Below, one piece after another: positions 9,092 through 17,062 of a DNA stretch of 38,108 nucleotides. Both the position numbers and the translations under genes were made by a program. The stretch lies in the NCBI GenBank assembly GCA_964458655.1, contig CAYWJT010000021.1, positions 1 to 38,108 on the forward strand. Reading direction: 5' to 3'. The notes beneath the pieces were generated by a model. It was not told where the DNA came from and did no database searches. It was given only the letters and a program-made list of their open reading frames with translations. How positions within the stretch are numbered: the stretch's first letter is position 1; the number at the start of each line of letters is the position of its first letter. The stretch comes from CAYWJT01 sp964458655. GTDB taxonomy: Bacteria; Acidobacteriota; Aminicenantia; Aminicenantales; Saccharicenantaceae.

Positions 9092-9120
9092 TTTACAACT
9101 CCGTCCCGATGGCGTATATT
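9092..9120 (+). promoter_or_regulatory. Promoter of the Omp85-like gene
   Basis: TTTACA (9092-9097), a 17-bp spacer and TATATT (9115-9120), each 5/6 to consensus with ideal spacing. The start site near 9127 lies inside the longest possible reading frame, so translation must begin later, in agreement with the GTG at 9149. Confidence 0.6.
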
Positions 9121-9148
9121 TCGCCCGAAACCGAACGGGACGAAGGCC

Positions 9149-10315
9149 GTGAGCCAAGCGCGAGCGAAAAGAACGAAGCGCAGTGCCGCTATCGTCTTCC
9201 TCGTCGTCCTATCCGCTGCTTATCTCGTTCCTGGCGCGCCCCGCGCCGCGGCGGCCGCCGGCAGGGCCGGCCCGGCGTCGCCAGCGTCGCAGACGACGAA
9301 AGAACCGGATTTCAAGCCTCATATCATCATCGTCCCGCTGCTCTATTACACGCCGGAAACCCGCCTGGCTTTCGGCGTCGGCGGCAACCTGAACTACCGT
9401 TTCGGACTGCATAAGAAGACCAACCGCCCATCTTCGCTCTGGCTCATCGGCGTATACACCCAGAACAAGCAGTACCAGCTCTCGGTCAAGCCGGAGATCT
9501 ACCTGGAAAACAATTCTTACCTTCTGGGCATCCACCTCAAACATGAAAGGTTCCCGCAGAGGTTCTACGGGACGGGCAACGACCTGCCTTCTTCAGTCAC
9601 AGGCGAGGCTTACACGCCCGAGATGACCTTTTTCCAGCTCTCCCTCAAGAGACGCCTGTGGAAGAACCTCTACGCCGGCTTCCAGTACGAAGCCGAGATG
9701 ACGAAGATCGAGAATATCGCTCCGGGCGGCCTGCTCGACAAGAGCGGCCTTGAAGGCAAGGAAGGCGGCCTGGCTTCGGGACTGGGCCTGACCCTGGCAT
9801 GGGATAATCGGGACAACATCTTTTTCCCGAGGCACGGAAGTTACCTCCTGCTCGCTGTCGATTCTTTTGCCCGGGCTTTCGCCAGCGACTTTTCCTATCG
9901 GAGCCTTAAGTTCGACCTGAGGGGATACATCCCGCTGGCCGAGGACCAAGCCTTGGCGCTCCAAGCCTATTTCAGGATAGTGTCCGGCGCCCCGCCGTTC
10001 TACCGTCTTTCGATGCTTGGCGGCGATACCATCCTCCGGGGATACTACAAAGGGCTCTACAGGGACAAGAACGCCGTCGCCGTCCAGGCCGAATACCGTG
10101 TGCCCGTCACCGGCAGGTTCGGGGTGGTCGGGTTCGCGGGCCTGGGGAAAGTCGCGGCCAGCATCAAGGACCTGCTGCCTGCCCATGCCAGATACACTAT
10201 AGGAACGGGATTGCGATACAGGTTCGACCCCCAAGAAGGCTCCAACCTGCGCCTCGACCTGGCCTGGGGCAAGGGTGTTTTCGGGTTCTATTTCACGGCC
10301 CAGGAAGCGTTCTGA
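9149..10315 (+). CDS. Outer-membrane beta-barrel protein of the Omp85/BamA superfamily
   Basis: 388 aa. A basic N-terminus and hydrophobic stretch (AAIVFLVVLSAAYLV) form a signal peptide. The rest is a barrel-type pattern of alternating aromatic and polar residues. It contains the Omp85 C-terminal signature: AWDNRDNIFFPRHGSYL, then GGDTILRGYY, in which the RGY triad of the barrel loop 6 is visible. There is no room for POTRA repeats, so it is a stand-alone barrel of the bacterial surface antigen type and not BamA or TamA. The start is GTG at 9149: the predicted promoter starts transcription near 9127, GAAGG lies nearby, and the signal peptide then begins correctly. A TTG at 9053 keeps the frame but precedes the promoter. 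Specific role unknown. Confidence 0.75.
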   Translation: MSQARAKRTKRSAAIVFLVVLSAAYLVPGAPRAAAAAGRAGPASPASQTTKEPDFKPHIIIVPLLYYTPETRLAFGVGGNLNYRFGLHKKTNRPSSLWLIGVYTQNKQYQLSVKPEIYLENNSYLLGIHLKHERFPQRFYGTGNDLPSSVTGEAYTPEMTFFQLSLKRRLWKNLYAGFQYEAEMTKIENIAPGGLLDKSGLEGKEGGLASGLGLTLAWDNRDNIFFPRHGSYLLLAVDSFARAFASDFSYRSLKFDLRGYIPLAEDQALALQAYFRIVSGAPPFYRLSMLGGDTILRGYYKGLYRDKNAVAVQAEYRVPVTGRFGVVGFAGLGKVAASIKDLLPAHARYTIGTGLRYRFDPQEGSNLRLDLAWGKGVFGFYFTAQEAF

Positions 10316-10520
10316 GCGTTTGACTTTTCCGCGGCAGGTCCGGACCCTTGTGGTCAGCCTGCAAGCAGGTCAAGAACAAGACGAGGTCCCGGCTGTTGCG
10401 AGCTTATCCGGTCAAGCGCCCGGCTGATCTTTTCGGCTCCGCCGCTGACGGCGATTAATTCAGGCTGCCTCCCAAGCGCTTATACTCTACGCACCCGCGC
10501 TCGGTCTGCCGGCCCGGGTC

Positions 10521-10973
10521 TCAGGTGTTGAGCGGCGAGGTGCAGTTGGGGCAGCGGACGGCCTTGACCGGGATCGTCGTCGAGCAGAAAGGGCATTCCT
10601 TAACCGATGGCGCGGGCGCGGCGCCCTCGGACCTTTTCCGCATCTTGTTCATGGCCTTGATGACCAGGAAGAGCGAGAAGGCCACGATGAGGAAGTTGAT
10701 CACTCGGTTGACGAACATCCCGTAATTGAGCGTCACCGCGCCGGCCTGCTGGGCCGCGGCCAGAGTGGCGTATGGCCCCGCGGTCTGGCCCTGGGAAAGG
10801 ATGACGAAAAGGTTGGAGAAGTCCACCTTGCCCAGCAGCAGCCCGATCGGCGGCATGAGCACGTCCGAGACCAGGGACGAAACTATGCCTCCGAAGGCGG
10901 CGCCGATGATGATGCCGACGGCCATGTCGACGACCGAGCCGCGCATGGCGAACTCCCTGAATTCCTTCAACAT
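10521..10973 (-). CDS. mscL: Large-conductance mechanosensitive channel with a C-terminal zinc ribbon
   Basis: 150 aa. Inner-membrane pentameric emergency valve that opens under osmotic downshock. The canonical N-terminus MLKEFREFAMRGSVVDMAVG is followed by TM1 (GIIIGAAFGGIVSSL) and TM2 (NRVINFLIVAFSLFLVIKAM). The usual C-terminal helix is replaced by an Ala/Pro linker and a four-cysteine ribbon (CPFC and CPNC). Two ATGs are adjacent; GGAGG is 2 nt from the first and 5 nt from the second (10973), and the second gives the family start. It lies 36 bp after the gamma-glutamyltransferase gene on the same strand and is probably co-transcribed. Confidence 0.93.
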   Translation of the reverse strand: MLKEFREFAMRGSVVDMAVGIIIGAAFGGIVSSLVSDVLMPPIGLLLGKVDFSNLFVILSQGQTAGPYATLAAAQQAGAVTLNYGMFVNRVINFLIVAFSLFLVIKAMNKMRKRSEGAAPAPSVKECPFCSTTIPVKAVRCPNCTSPLNT

Positions 10974-11009
10974 CATGACCTCCTTCTTGCTTAATGATCG
11001 GTTATGTCA

Positions 11010-12872
11010 TTACCAGGCTATGCCGTAATCCTCGCCGTAGTTGCTGCTCCCGCCCCAGAAAGTACCGCTTTTTCTGTCGAAGAATATGGCGTTGATCGGC
11101 CCAGAGGTGTATTTCTTCACGGTTATCACGTAGCCCATGGATTCCAGCCGGCGCCTGACGTCCAGCGGCATGGACTCGTTGACCTCGAGCTTCCCGGGAT
11201 AGCATTTGTGGTCCTTGAAGGAATCGTGCATCTGGTAGCTCGTGATGTTGGGAGCTTCGCAGGCCTGCTGGACGTTCATGCCGAACTCAACCACGTTCAA
11301 GAAGAATTGCAACAGATTCTGGTCCTGGGTGTCGCCGCCCTGGACGGCGAAAGAAAGGAAAGGTTTGCCGTCCTTGAGAGCCAGGCCCGGTGTCAGCGTG
11401 GCCCGGGGCCTTTTGCCCGGCTCGATCACGTTGAACGGGTTCTTGTACTCGTCGAGCACGAAGCTCTGGGCCCTCTGGCTGAGGCCTATGCCGGTGCGGC
11501 CCGCGATCAGGCAAGGCATCCAGCCTCCGCTCGGCGTCACCGAGACCACCCAGCCTTCCTTGTCGGCGGTCTGGATGGAGGTCGTCCCGGAGCGGAAGAC
11601 CCGCTCTATCTCCCGGGACCGCTCGGCAGTCATGCCCGCAGGCGCTTCCCGTCCCCATTCCAGCCAGCGCTCGAGATGCTTGAGGTACGGGTTGCGGCCG
11701 CCTTGGAAGGGATAGGGATCGCCGGGCCCGGCGTCCGGGTCGTTCCTGTCGAAACGGATGCGTTTGGCGCGGTCGGCCGCGTAGCCCTTGGAGAGCAGGC
11801 CCCGGAGAGGTTCCTCCGGCGGAAAATAAGGGTCGCCGTAATAGAAGTCGCGGTCGGCGAAGGCCAGGTTCATGACCTGGTAGAGCAGGTGGACGTACTC
11901 GGCGCTGTTGTAGCCGAGCTTCTTGAGGTCGAACCGTTCGAGCATGTTGAGGGCCTGGAGCATGACCGGACCCTGCACCCAGGAGGTCAGCTTGAAGACC
12001 TCGATGCCCCTGTAGTTGGTCGACACCGGCTCCTCGATGTAAACCTTCCAGCGGTCCAGGTCCTCCATGGTGAAGAGCGCCCCTTCCTCGCGCGCCGCCC
12101 GGACCAGCTCGGAGGCGATGTCGCCGCGGTAGAACCTGTCATAGGCCGCGTAGATGGCCTGCTTGCGGTCCCTGCCGGCCCGGAGCGCCGCCTGCTCGGC
12201 CTCGACCAAACGGCGCAGGGTGGCCGCCAGGTCGGGCTGCCTGAAGACCTCGCCGGCGGCCGGGGCCTCCCGGGCCTCGCCCGGATGCGTCAACAGCACC
12301 GCGGACGAATTTTTCCACTGCTTCAACTTCAGCTTTTCCCGCTCTATCCTGTCGCTTGTTTCCTGGTCCATGGGATAACCCTCGGCCAGCCTGATGGCCG
12401 GTTCGAGCACCTGGGCCAGGCTCATCGTCCCGTATTCGGCCAGCATGGTCAGGAGCCCGCCGGGAGTGCCGGGCGTGACGGCGGATAGAGGTCCGTCCTC
12501 CGGCGGATATTCGAAGCCGCGGCTTTTATAGAATCCGACGGTCGCTCCGCTCGGGGCCACGCCGAGGGCGTTGATGCCGACGACCTTACCGGAACGCGGG
12601 TCATAGATCAGGGCCTGGGTCTCGCCGCCCCATGTCAGGACGTCGTGCATGGTGCAGACCGCGCCCAGCATGGCGCAAGCGGCGTCCACGGCATTGCCGC
12701 CTTTCATGAAGATCATCGCCCCGGCCGTGGCGGCCAGCGGTTTGCCGGTGATGGCCACCCAGTTGCCTCCGTGCAGGACGGGCTTTTCCGTCCTCTGCGC
12801 CGGCAACCACGAAGCGGCGACGAAAAGCAAGACGGATGAAAATATCCCCAGCCAGGCCGGACTGAACTTCAT
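11010..12872 (-). CDS. ggt: Gamma-glutamyltransferase family protein (Ntn hydrolase)
   Basis: 620 aa with an N-terminal signal peptide, so periplasmic or exported. Family members self-cleave before a catalytic threonine and hydrolyse or transfer gamma-glutamyl groups from glutathione and related peptides. Visible: AMIFMKGGNAVDAACAM (52-68), PGTPGGL (134-140), and the cleavage site SGTTSIQTAD with the nucleophile most likely T430. The usual TTHxSV is here TTSIQT, so the conserved His after the second Thr is replaced by Ser. The late region PRATLTPGLALKDGKPFLSF and a GGDTQDQN loop are typical. Because of the motif change the true substrate may differ (acylases and other Ntn enzymes share the fold). 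AAGGAG lies about 8 nt before the ATG. It is divergent from the flavoprotein operon and precedes mscL. Confidence 0.82.
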   Translation of the reverse strand: MKFSPAWLGIFSSVLLFVAASWLPAQRTEKPVLHGGNWVAITGKPLAATAGAMIFMKGGNAVDAACAMLGAVCTMHDVLTWGGETQALIYDPRSGKVVGINALGVAPSGATVGFYKSRGFEYPPEDGPLSAVTPGTPGGLLTMLAEYGTMSLAQVLEPAIRLAEGYPMDQETSDRIEREKLKLKQWKNSSAVLLTHPGEAREAPAAGEVFRQPDLAATLRRLVEAEQAALRAGRDRKQAIYAAYDRFYRGDIASELVRAAREEGALFTMEDLDRWKVYIEEPVSTNYRGIEVFKLTSWVQGPVMLQALNMLERFDLKKLGYNSAEYVHLLYQVMNLAFADRDFYYGDPYFPPEEPLRGLLSKGYAADRAKRIRFDRNDPDAGPGDPYPFQGGRNPYLKHLERWLEWGREAPAGMTAERSREIERVFRSGTTSIQTADKEGWVVSVTPSGGWMPCLIAGRTGIGLSQRAQSFVLDEYKNPFNVIEPGKRPRATLTPGLALKDGKPFLSFAVQGGDTQDQNLLQFFLNVVEFGMNVQQACEAPNITSYQMHDSFKDHKCYPGKLEVNESMPLDVRRRLESMGYVITVKKYTSGPINAIFFDRKSGTFWGGSSNYGEDYGIAW

Positions 12873-12922
12873 GGTCGGCTCCTTTTTCCCCTGTATCGTC
12901 CTTGTACGTTCTTGCAGGTGAA

Positions 12923-12952
12923 TTTATATATCGTTCCGGCCTCAACGCGCAA
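12923..12952 (-). promoter_or_regulatory. Putative promoter of the gamma-glutamyltransferase gene
   Basis: Minus strand: TTGCGC (12947-12952), then either TATATA (12925-12930, 16-bp spacer) or TATAAA (12923-12928, 18-bp spacer). The AT-rich -10 is good and the -35 weak. Confidence 0.35.
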
Positions 12953-12976
12953 GGGAAAAACGGCCGCCGAGCGGCG

Positions 12977-13013
12977 TTTTCGAAAATATCGAATATTTCA
13001 TTTCAACATGAAA
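12977..13013. promoter_or_regulatory. Cluster of three palindromes (candidate operators)
   Basis: An AT-rich island in a GC-rich region holds three consecutive inverted repeats: TTTTCGAAAA (12977-12986, perfect), GAAAATAT-CGA-ATATTTC (12982-12999 with one bulged base, overlapping the first) and TTTCA-ACA-TGAAA (13001-13013, perfect). The last overlaps the -35 of the flavoprotein operon promoter, as expected of a repressor or activator site. The regulator is unknown. Confidence 0.45.
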
Positions 13014-13030
13014 AAGGATTTTGCTATAAT
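13002..13030 (+). promoter_or_regulatory. Promoter of the flavoprotein dehydrogenase operon
   Basis: TTGCTATAAT: a perfect -10 (13025-13030) with an extended TGn (13022-13024). The -35 (TTCAAC, 13002-13007, 17-bp spacer) is poor, as is common with an extended -10 or an activated promoter. The leader is about 65 nt. Confidence 0.55.
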
Positions 13031-13101
13031 CCATAAACTTGAGCGCTGGAGCGGCCGGCGGAACGCGCTGCGGCCGTCATGAGCGGCCAAGGAGCGAAGC
13101 C

Positions 13102-15222
13102 ATGTCTCGTGTAGATAGACATCCGATCCTGCCCGTACCGGCGCGCAGGGAATTCGTCTTCAGCTGGGCAGGCCGGCCGGTCACCGGCCTCGAAGGCGAG
13201 ACCATCGCCTCCGCGCTCTTCGCCAACGGTATCCACGTTTTCGGCAAGCATGCCAAGGACGGCGCGCCCCAGGGCATTTTCTGCGCCAACGGGCAGTGCG
13301 CCCAGTGCCTGGTCCTGGCCGACGGGGCGCCGGTCAAATCCTGCATGGAACTGGCCAGGCCGGGCATGAAGGTGGAGCCGGTCAACGGCTTTCCCGAACT
13401 GCCGAAGGTCGAGGACCGGGAAGCCGCCCTGGACTTTCGGGCGATCGAGACCGTGCGCGTGCCCGTCCTGATCATCGGCGGCGGCCCGGCCGGGCTGTCC
13501 GCGGCCGTCGAGCTCGGCAGAAGGGACATCGGCGTTCTCCTCATCGACGACAAGCACCGCCTCGGCGGCAAACTGGTCCTCCAGACCCACCGCTTTTTCG
13601 GTTCCGTCGAAACCGTTTACGCCGGGACTCGGGGCATCGACATCGCCACACGCCTCGAAAAAGAAGTCCGCTCCTTCGGGTCGGTCCGCATCCTGCTGGA
13701 GAGCACTGCTCTGGCAGTCTTCAGCGACGGAAAGGTGGGCGTTTTGGCCGAAGGCCGGAGATACATCCTGGTCGAGCCGGAGATCCTTCTGGTGGCGGCC
13801 GGCGCCAGGGAGAAGAACCTGGCCTTTCCCGGCAACACCCTGCCAGGCGTCTACGGGGCCGGTGCTTTCCAGACCCTGGTCAATCGGGACCTGGTCAAAC
13901 CGGCCCGACGTCTGTTCATCGTCGGCGGCGGCAATGTCGGGCTCATCGCCGGATACCACGCACTGCAGGCAGGCATCGCTGTCGTCGGCCTGGTCGAGGT
14001 CCTGCCCGAGTGCGGCGGATACAAAGTCCACAAGGACAAGCTGGCCCGCCTCGGCGTCCCCATCCTCACCTCCCACACTATCCTCAGCGCCAACGGCCGG
14101 GAGGAGGTCGAGTCGGTAACAATCGCCCGGGTGGACGAACGTCTCCGGCCGGTCCCGGGCAGTGAAAGGACCCTCGCCTGCGACACGGTGCTCGTCGCCG
14201 TGGGTCTCGACCCGGTGAGCGAATTCTACGAAAAAGCCCTGGAATTCGGACTGCGCGCTTTCGCCGCCGGCGACGCCGAGGAGATCGCCGAGGCCTCGGC
14301 CGCCATCTTCTCGGGCAAGATCAAAGGCTTGGAGGTCGCCCGGGCCCTAGGAAAGGAATCGGCTCCCGTGGCGAAGGAATGGTATGAGACGGCGGATATC
14401 CTCAAGTCCAAGCCCGGCCGGACGTATGAGGAAAAAAGACCGGGCTTCTCATCCGGGGTCTTCCCCGTCCTTCACTGCAACCAGGAGATCCCGTGCGACC
14501 CCTGCACGGCGGTCTGTCCCAATAGGCTCATAGCCATCGACGGCGACATCAGGAATATCCCTTATTTCCTCCCCGAGAGGGAAGGAAAAGGCTGCATCGG
14601 TTGCGAAAAGTGCGTCGCCGTCTGTCCGGGCCTGGCCATCACGCTCGTGGACTACCGCAAGAACCCCGATTTTCCCACGGTCTCCATACCCTACGAGTTC
14701 ATCCAGGAAACCATCAAGCCCGGCGACCGGGTCACTGTAGTCGATACCGAGGCGGATGTTCTGGGGCAGGCGGAGGTCACGGCCGTCAGGTCCATCAAAG
14801 CCAACGATAGGACCGTTATCGTCAAGGTGGTCGTGCCGCGGGAATACGCCGAAAAGGCGGCCGGCATAATGATCCAGGCCCCCGAAGCGGCCGAGGCGGT
14901 GGAGAGATACACTTCCGGCACCCCTGATGACGCGGTCATCTGCCGCTGCGAGCGCGTCAGCGCCGGGGAGATACGACGCCTCATCAGGTCCGGCGTGCGC
15001 GACATAAATGAGATCAAGGCCCTCACCCGGGCTTGCATGGGCGCCTGCCAGGCCAAGACTTGCACTCCCCTGATACACAGGCTGTTCAAGGAAGAAGGCG
15101 TGCACGACGCCGAGGTCGTCGACCAGCCCAAGCGTCCGCTGTTCATGGAGGTGCCGCTCGGGCTTTTCGCCGGGTTGGAAAAGAACCCCGGCCGGGACAA
15201 GGACGAAAGCGAGCATGACTAA
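13102..15222 (+). CDS. Multi-cluster FAD/NAD-type oxidoreductase, large subunit of an amino-acid dehydrogenase complex
   Basis: 706 aa with four redox modules in one chain. Residues 17-95 are a [2Fe-2S] domain (C61, C66, C69, C81), like the small subunit of sarcosine oxidase or HcnA. Residues 118-425 are a two-dinucleotide flavoprotein (GGGPAG 126-131; GGGNVG 275-280), like HcnB, opine oxidase A or proline dehydrogenase alpha. Residues 455-515 are a two-[4Fe-4S] ferredoxin (C459/465/468/472; C498/501/504/508). Residues 612-660 are a BFD-like [2Fe-2S] module (C614, C616, C649, C654). It overlaps the next gene, a DAO-type flavoprotein, by 8 nt. By family precedent the pair oxidises an amino or imino acid (proline, sarcosine, opine) and passes electrons to a carrier. 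The substrate is not known. AAGGAG lies 9 nt before the ATG. Confidence 0.82.
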   Translation: MSRVDRHPILPVPARREFVFSWAGRPVTGLEGETIASALFANGIHVFGKHAKDGAPQGIFCANGQCAQCLVLADGAPVKSCMELARPGMKVEPVNGFPELPKVEDREAALDFRAIETVRVPVLIIGGGPAGLSAAVELGRRDIGVLLIDDKHRLGGKLVLQTHRFFGSVETVYAGTRGIDIATRLEKEVRSFGSVRILLESTALAVFSDGKVGVLAEGRRYILVEPEILLVAAGAREKNLAFPGNTLPGVYGAGAFQTLVNRDLVKPARRLFIVGGGNVGLIAGYHALQAGIAVVGLVEVLPECGGYKVHKDKLARLGVPILTSHTILSANGREEVESVTIARVDERLRPVPGSERTLACDTVLVAVGLDPVSEFYEKALEFGLRAFAAGDAEEIAEASAAIFSGKIKGLEVARALGKESAPVAKEWYETADILKSKPGRTYEEKRPGFSSGVFPVLHCNQEIPCDPCTAVCPNRLIAIDGDIRNIPYFLPEREGKGCIGCEKCVAVCPGLAITLVDYRKNPDFPTVSIPYEFIQETIKPGDRVTVVDTEADVLGQAEVTAVRSIKANDRTVIVKVVVPREYAEKAAGIMIQAPEAAEAVERYTSGTPDDAVICRCERVSAGEIRRLIRSGVRDINEIKALTRACMGACQAKTCTPLIHRLFKEEGVHDAEVVDQPKRPLFMEVPLGLFAGLEKNPGRDKDESEHD

Positions 15223-16369
15223 AGCCTACGACGTCATCATCATAGGAGCGGGCAGCGTGGGCACGCCGGCCGCCATGTCGCTGGCGGAAGCTGGCCTGAG
15301 GACGCTGGTGCTGGACCGGTTCGCGAGCTGCGGCCAGGGCTCGAACAAGCGGGCCATCGGCGGCCTGCGCGCCACCCACTCCGACCCGGCCAAGATCCGC
15401 ATCTCCCTGCGCAGTCTTCAAGTCTTCTCGGGCTGGAAGGACCAGCACGGCGACAACATCGAGTGGCGCAAGGGCGGCTATTCCTTCGTCGTCTACCGCG
15501 AGGAGGAGGCCAAGACCCTGCGGGAGCTTCTCGTCGTCCAGAAGAGATACGGCCTCAACATCGACTGGCTCGGCGCCGCGGACCTGCTGCGGGTCATCCC
15601 GGACTTGAACCCCGACGGGCTCGTCGGCGGCACCTATTCTCCCGATGACGGCCATGCCTCTCCCCTTCTGGCCATAAACGCCTTCTACGCCCGGGCCAGG
15701 CGGCTCGGCGCCGAGTTCCGCTTCAACGAGACCGTGACGGCCGTGACACGGTCCGGCGGCCGCGTCAGCGGGGTCAGGACCGACAGGGGCGAGTACTCCG
15801 CCAGGTTCGTCATCAACGCCGCCGGACCCTGGGCCGCCGAGATCGCGGCCCTGTCCGGTCTGGACATACCCGTCAGGCCAGATTCCCACGAGGGGGCGGT
15901 CACGGAGCCGGTGGCCCGGTTCTTCGAGTCGATGGTCGTGGATATCAGGCCGGCCGAGGGTTCGGCCAACTTCTATTTCTACCAGCACGACACGGGACAG
16001 CTTCTCTTCTGCATCACTCCCGACCCGAACATCTGGGGCACGGACATCCGAGAGACGAGCTCCTTCCTGCCCATGGTCTCCAGGCGCCTGATCGAGGTCA
16101 TGCCCCGTTTGAAGAACATCCGGGTGCGGCGGACCTGGCGGGGTCTCTATCCCATGACGCCCGACGGCTTCCCAATCGTCGGCCGGGTGCGGGAACTGGA
16201 CGGATATATCCTGGCCGTGGGCATGTGCGGTCAGGGTTTCATGCTCGGCCCCGGGCTGGCCGAGCTTTTGACGAGGCTGGTCACCGACTCCCTGACCTCT
16301 GAGGACCTCGAGACGCTTTCGTATCTCGACCCCTATAGGCCCTTCCTCGGCCAGGAGCTGCTCAAATAA
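15215..16369 (+). CDS. FAD-dependent amino-acid oxidoreductase (DAO family), catalytic subunit
   Basis: 384 aa. The N-terminal FAD-binding Rossmann motif is DVIIIGAGSVGTPAAMSLAE, followed by RAIGGLRATH, and the C-terminal DAO block is RRTWRGLYPMTPDGFPIVG with a glycine-rich flavin-contact motif in VGMCGQGFMLGPGLAELL. It resembles the beta/C subunits of dye-linked L-proline dehydrogenase, opine oxidase, hydrogen cyanide synthase and heterotetrameric sarcosine oxidase, which oxidise a secondary amine and hand electrons to the partner subunit. The 8-nt overlap with the preceding gene argues for coupled translation and a complex. No signal peptide or TM segment is visible, so it is probably cytoplasmic or attached to the membrane face. 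It converges with the ferric-reductase-like gene, 15 bp away. Confidence 0.85.
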   Translation: MTKAYDVIIIGAGSVGTPAAMSLAEAGLRTLVLDRFASCGQGSNKRAIGGLRATHSDPAKIRISLRSLQVFSGWKDQHGDNIEWRKGGYSFVVYREEEAKTLRELLVVQKRYGLNIDWLGAADLLRVIPDLNPDGLVGGTYSPDDGHASPLLAINAFYARARRLGAEFRFNETVTAVTRSGGRVSGVRTDRGEYSARFVINAAGPWAAEIAALSGLDIPVRPDSHEGAVTEPVARFFESMVVDIRPAEGSANFYFYQHDTGQLLFCITPDPNIWGTDIRETSSFLPMVSRRLIEVMPRLKNIRVRRTWRGLYPMTPDGFPIVGRVRELDGYILAVGMCGQGFMLGPGLAELLTRLVTDSLTSEDLETLSYLDPYRPFLGQELLK

Positions 16370-16384
16370 ACAAACCGCGCCCGG

Positions 16385-17062
16385 CTATCCGGCCCGCCGC
16401 CTTAACCTTCCGGAAGCCCACAGCGCCAGCCTGAGCAGGATCGTCGCCAGGGCCAGGACCACGGCCGGCAGGCTGAGCGAAGGCAGGACCGACGAAAAGG
16501 TTTTGAAATACCTGAACCAGCTCGGCCATTTGAGCAGGGCGGCATGGCCCGCGGCCAGGACGAGACCCGAATAGCCGAGATAGCGCAGCAAACGGCGCCA
16601 GTTTTCCCCTCCCAAGGAAGCTTTCGCACTCGGGGCCGAGACAAAGGCCATGATCCCGAAAATCGCCAGGGCCGCGTAGGCCGAGGCCGTCGCGAGCGAC
16701 CCTAACCGCTCGACTTTCTCGAGCTCGACACCGAGGGCCGGAAAAAAAAGATGGCTCATGACGGCGTGGAGCGCGCCGCTCCAGAATCCGGCCAGGCCGT
16801 AGTATTTCCTCCGGACGAGCAGCCCGGCGTTGCCCGCGGACAGGGCGCTCAACCCGGTCAGAAGCATCGACAGCGAAAGCAGGAAAAGCGAGGTCACGGC
16901 CAGGGACTTGTTGACCAGGGTCGCGTCGAACCCCCACCCCCCGTCTTTGAAGTGCTGCCGCAGGAAGAAATAGCCGCAGCCGAAGACCAATGCCAGCCCG
17001 GCTGCCAGCCACGCTTTGAGAGCCGACCCGCTCCGGCGTCTTATGTTCCCTTCCACGCTCAT
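16385..17062 (-). CDS. Ferric-reductase-like heme membrane protein
   Basis: 225 aa with about six hydrophobic segments. Histidines lie in two helices, H99/H104 in GFWSGALHAVMSH and H173 in YSGLVLAAGHAALL, matching the b-heme ligand pattern of the ferric-reductase-like/YedZ-MsrQ transmembrane family. It lacks the cytoplasmic FAD/NAD domain of true ferric reductases, so it would need a separate electron donor. Its ATG overlaps the ATPase stop by 4 nt (ATGA), so it belongs to the ABC importer operon. That context suggests reduction of ferric iron or a metal chelate before or during import, which is inference. Confidence 0.65.
   Translation of the reverse strand: MSVEGNIRRRSGSALKAWLAAGLALVFGCGYFFLRQHFKDGGWGFDATLVNKSLAVTSLFLLSLSMLLTGLSALSAGNAGLLVRRKYYGLAGFWSGALHAVMSHLFFPALGVELEKVERLGSLATASAYAALAIFGIMAFVSAPSAKASLGGENWRRLLRYLGYSGLVLAAGHAALLKWPSWFRYFKTFSSVLPSLSLPAVVLALATILLRLALWASGRLRRRAG

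Noticed and set aside
10316..10520. 205-bp gap between the convergent Omp85-like and mscL genes as a site for a small RNA
   Set aside because: No promoter, conserved fold or terminator could be made out; I see nothing definite there.
11004..12488. 494-codon plus-strand open frame opposite the gamma-glutamyltransferase gene
   Set aside because: No recognisable motif and fully antisense to a conserved gene with signal peptide and ribosome-binding site.
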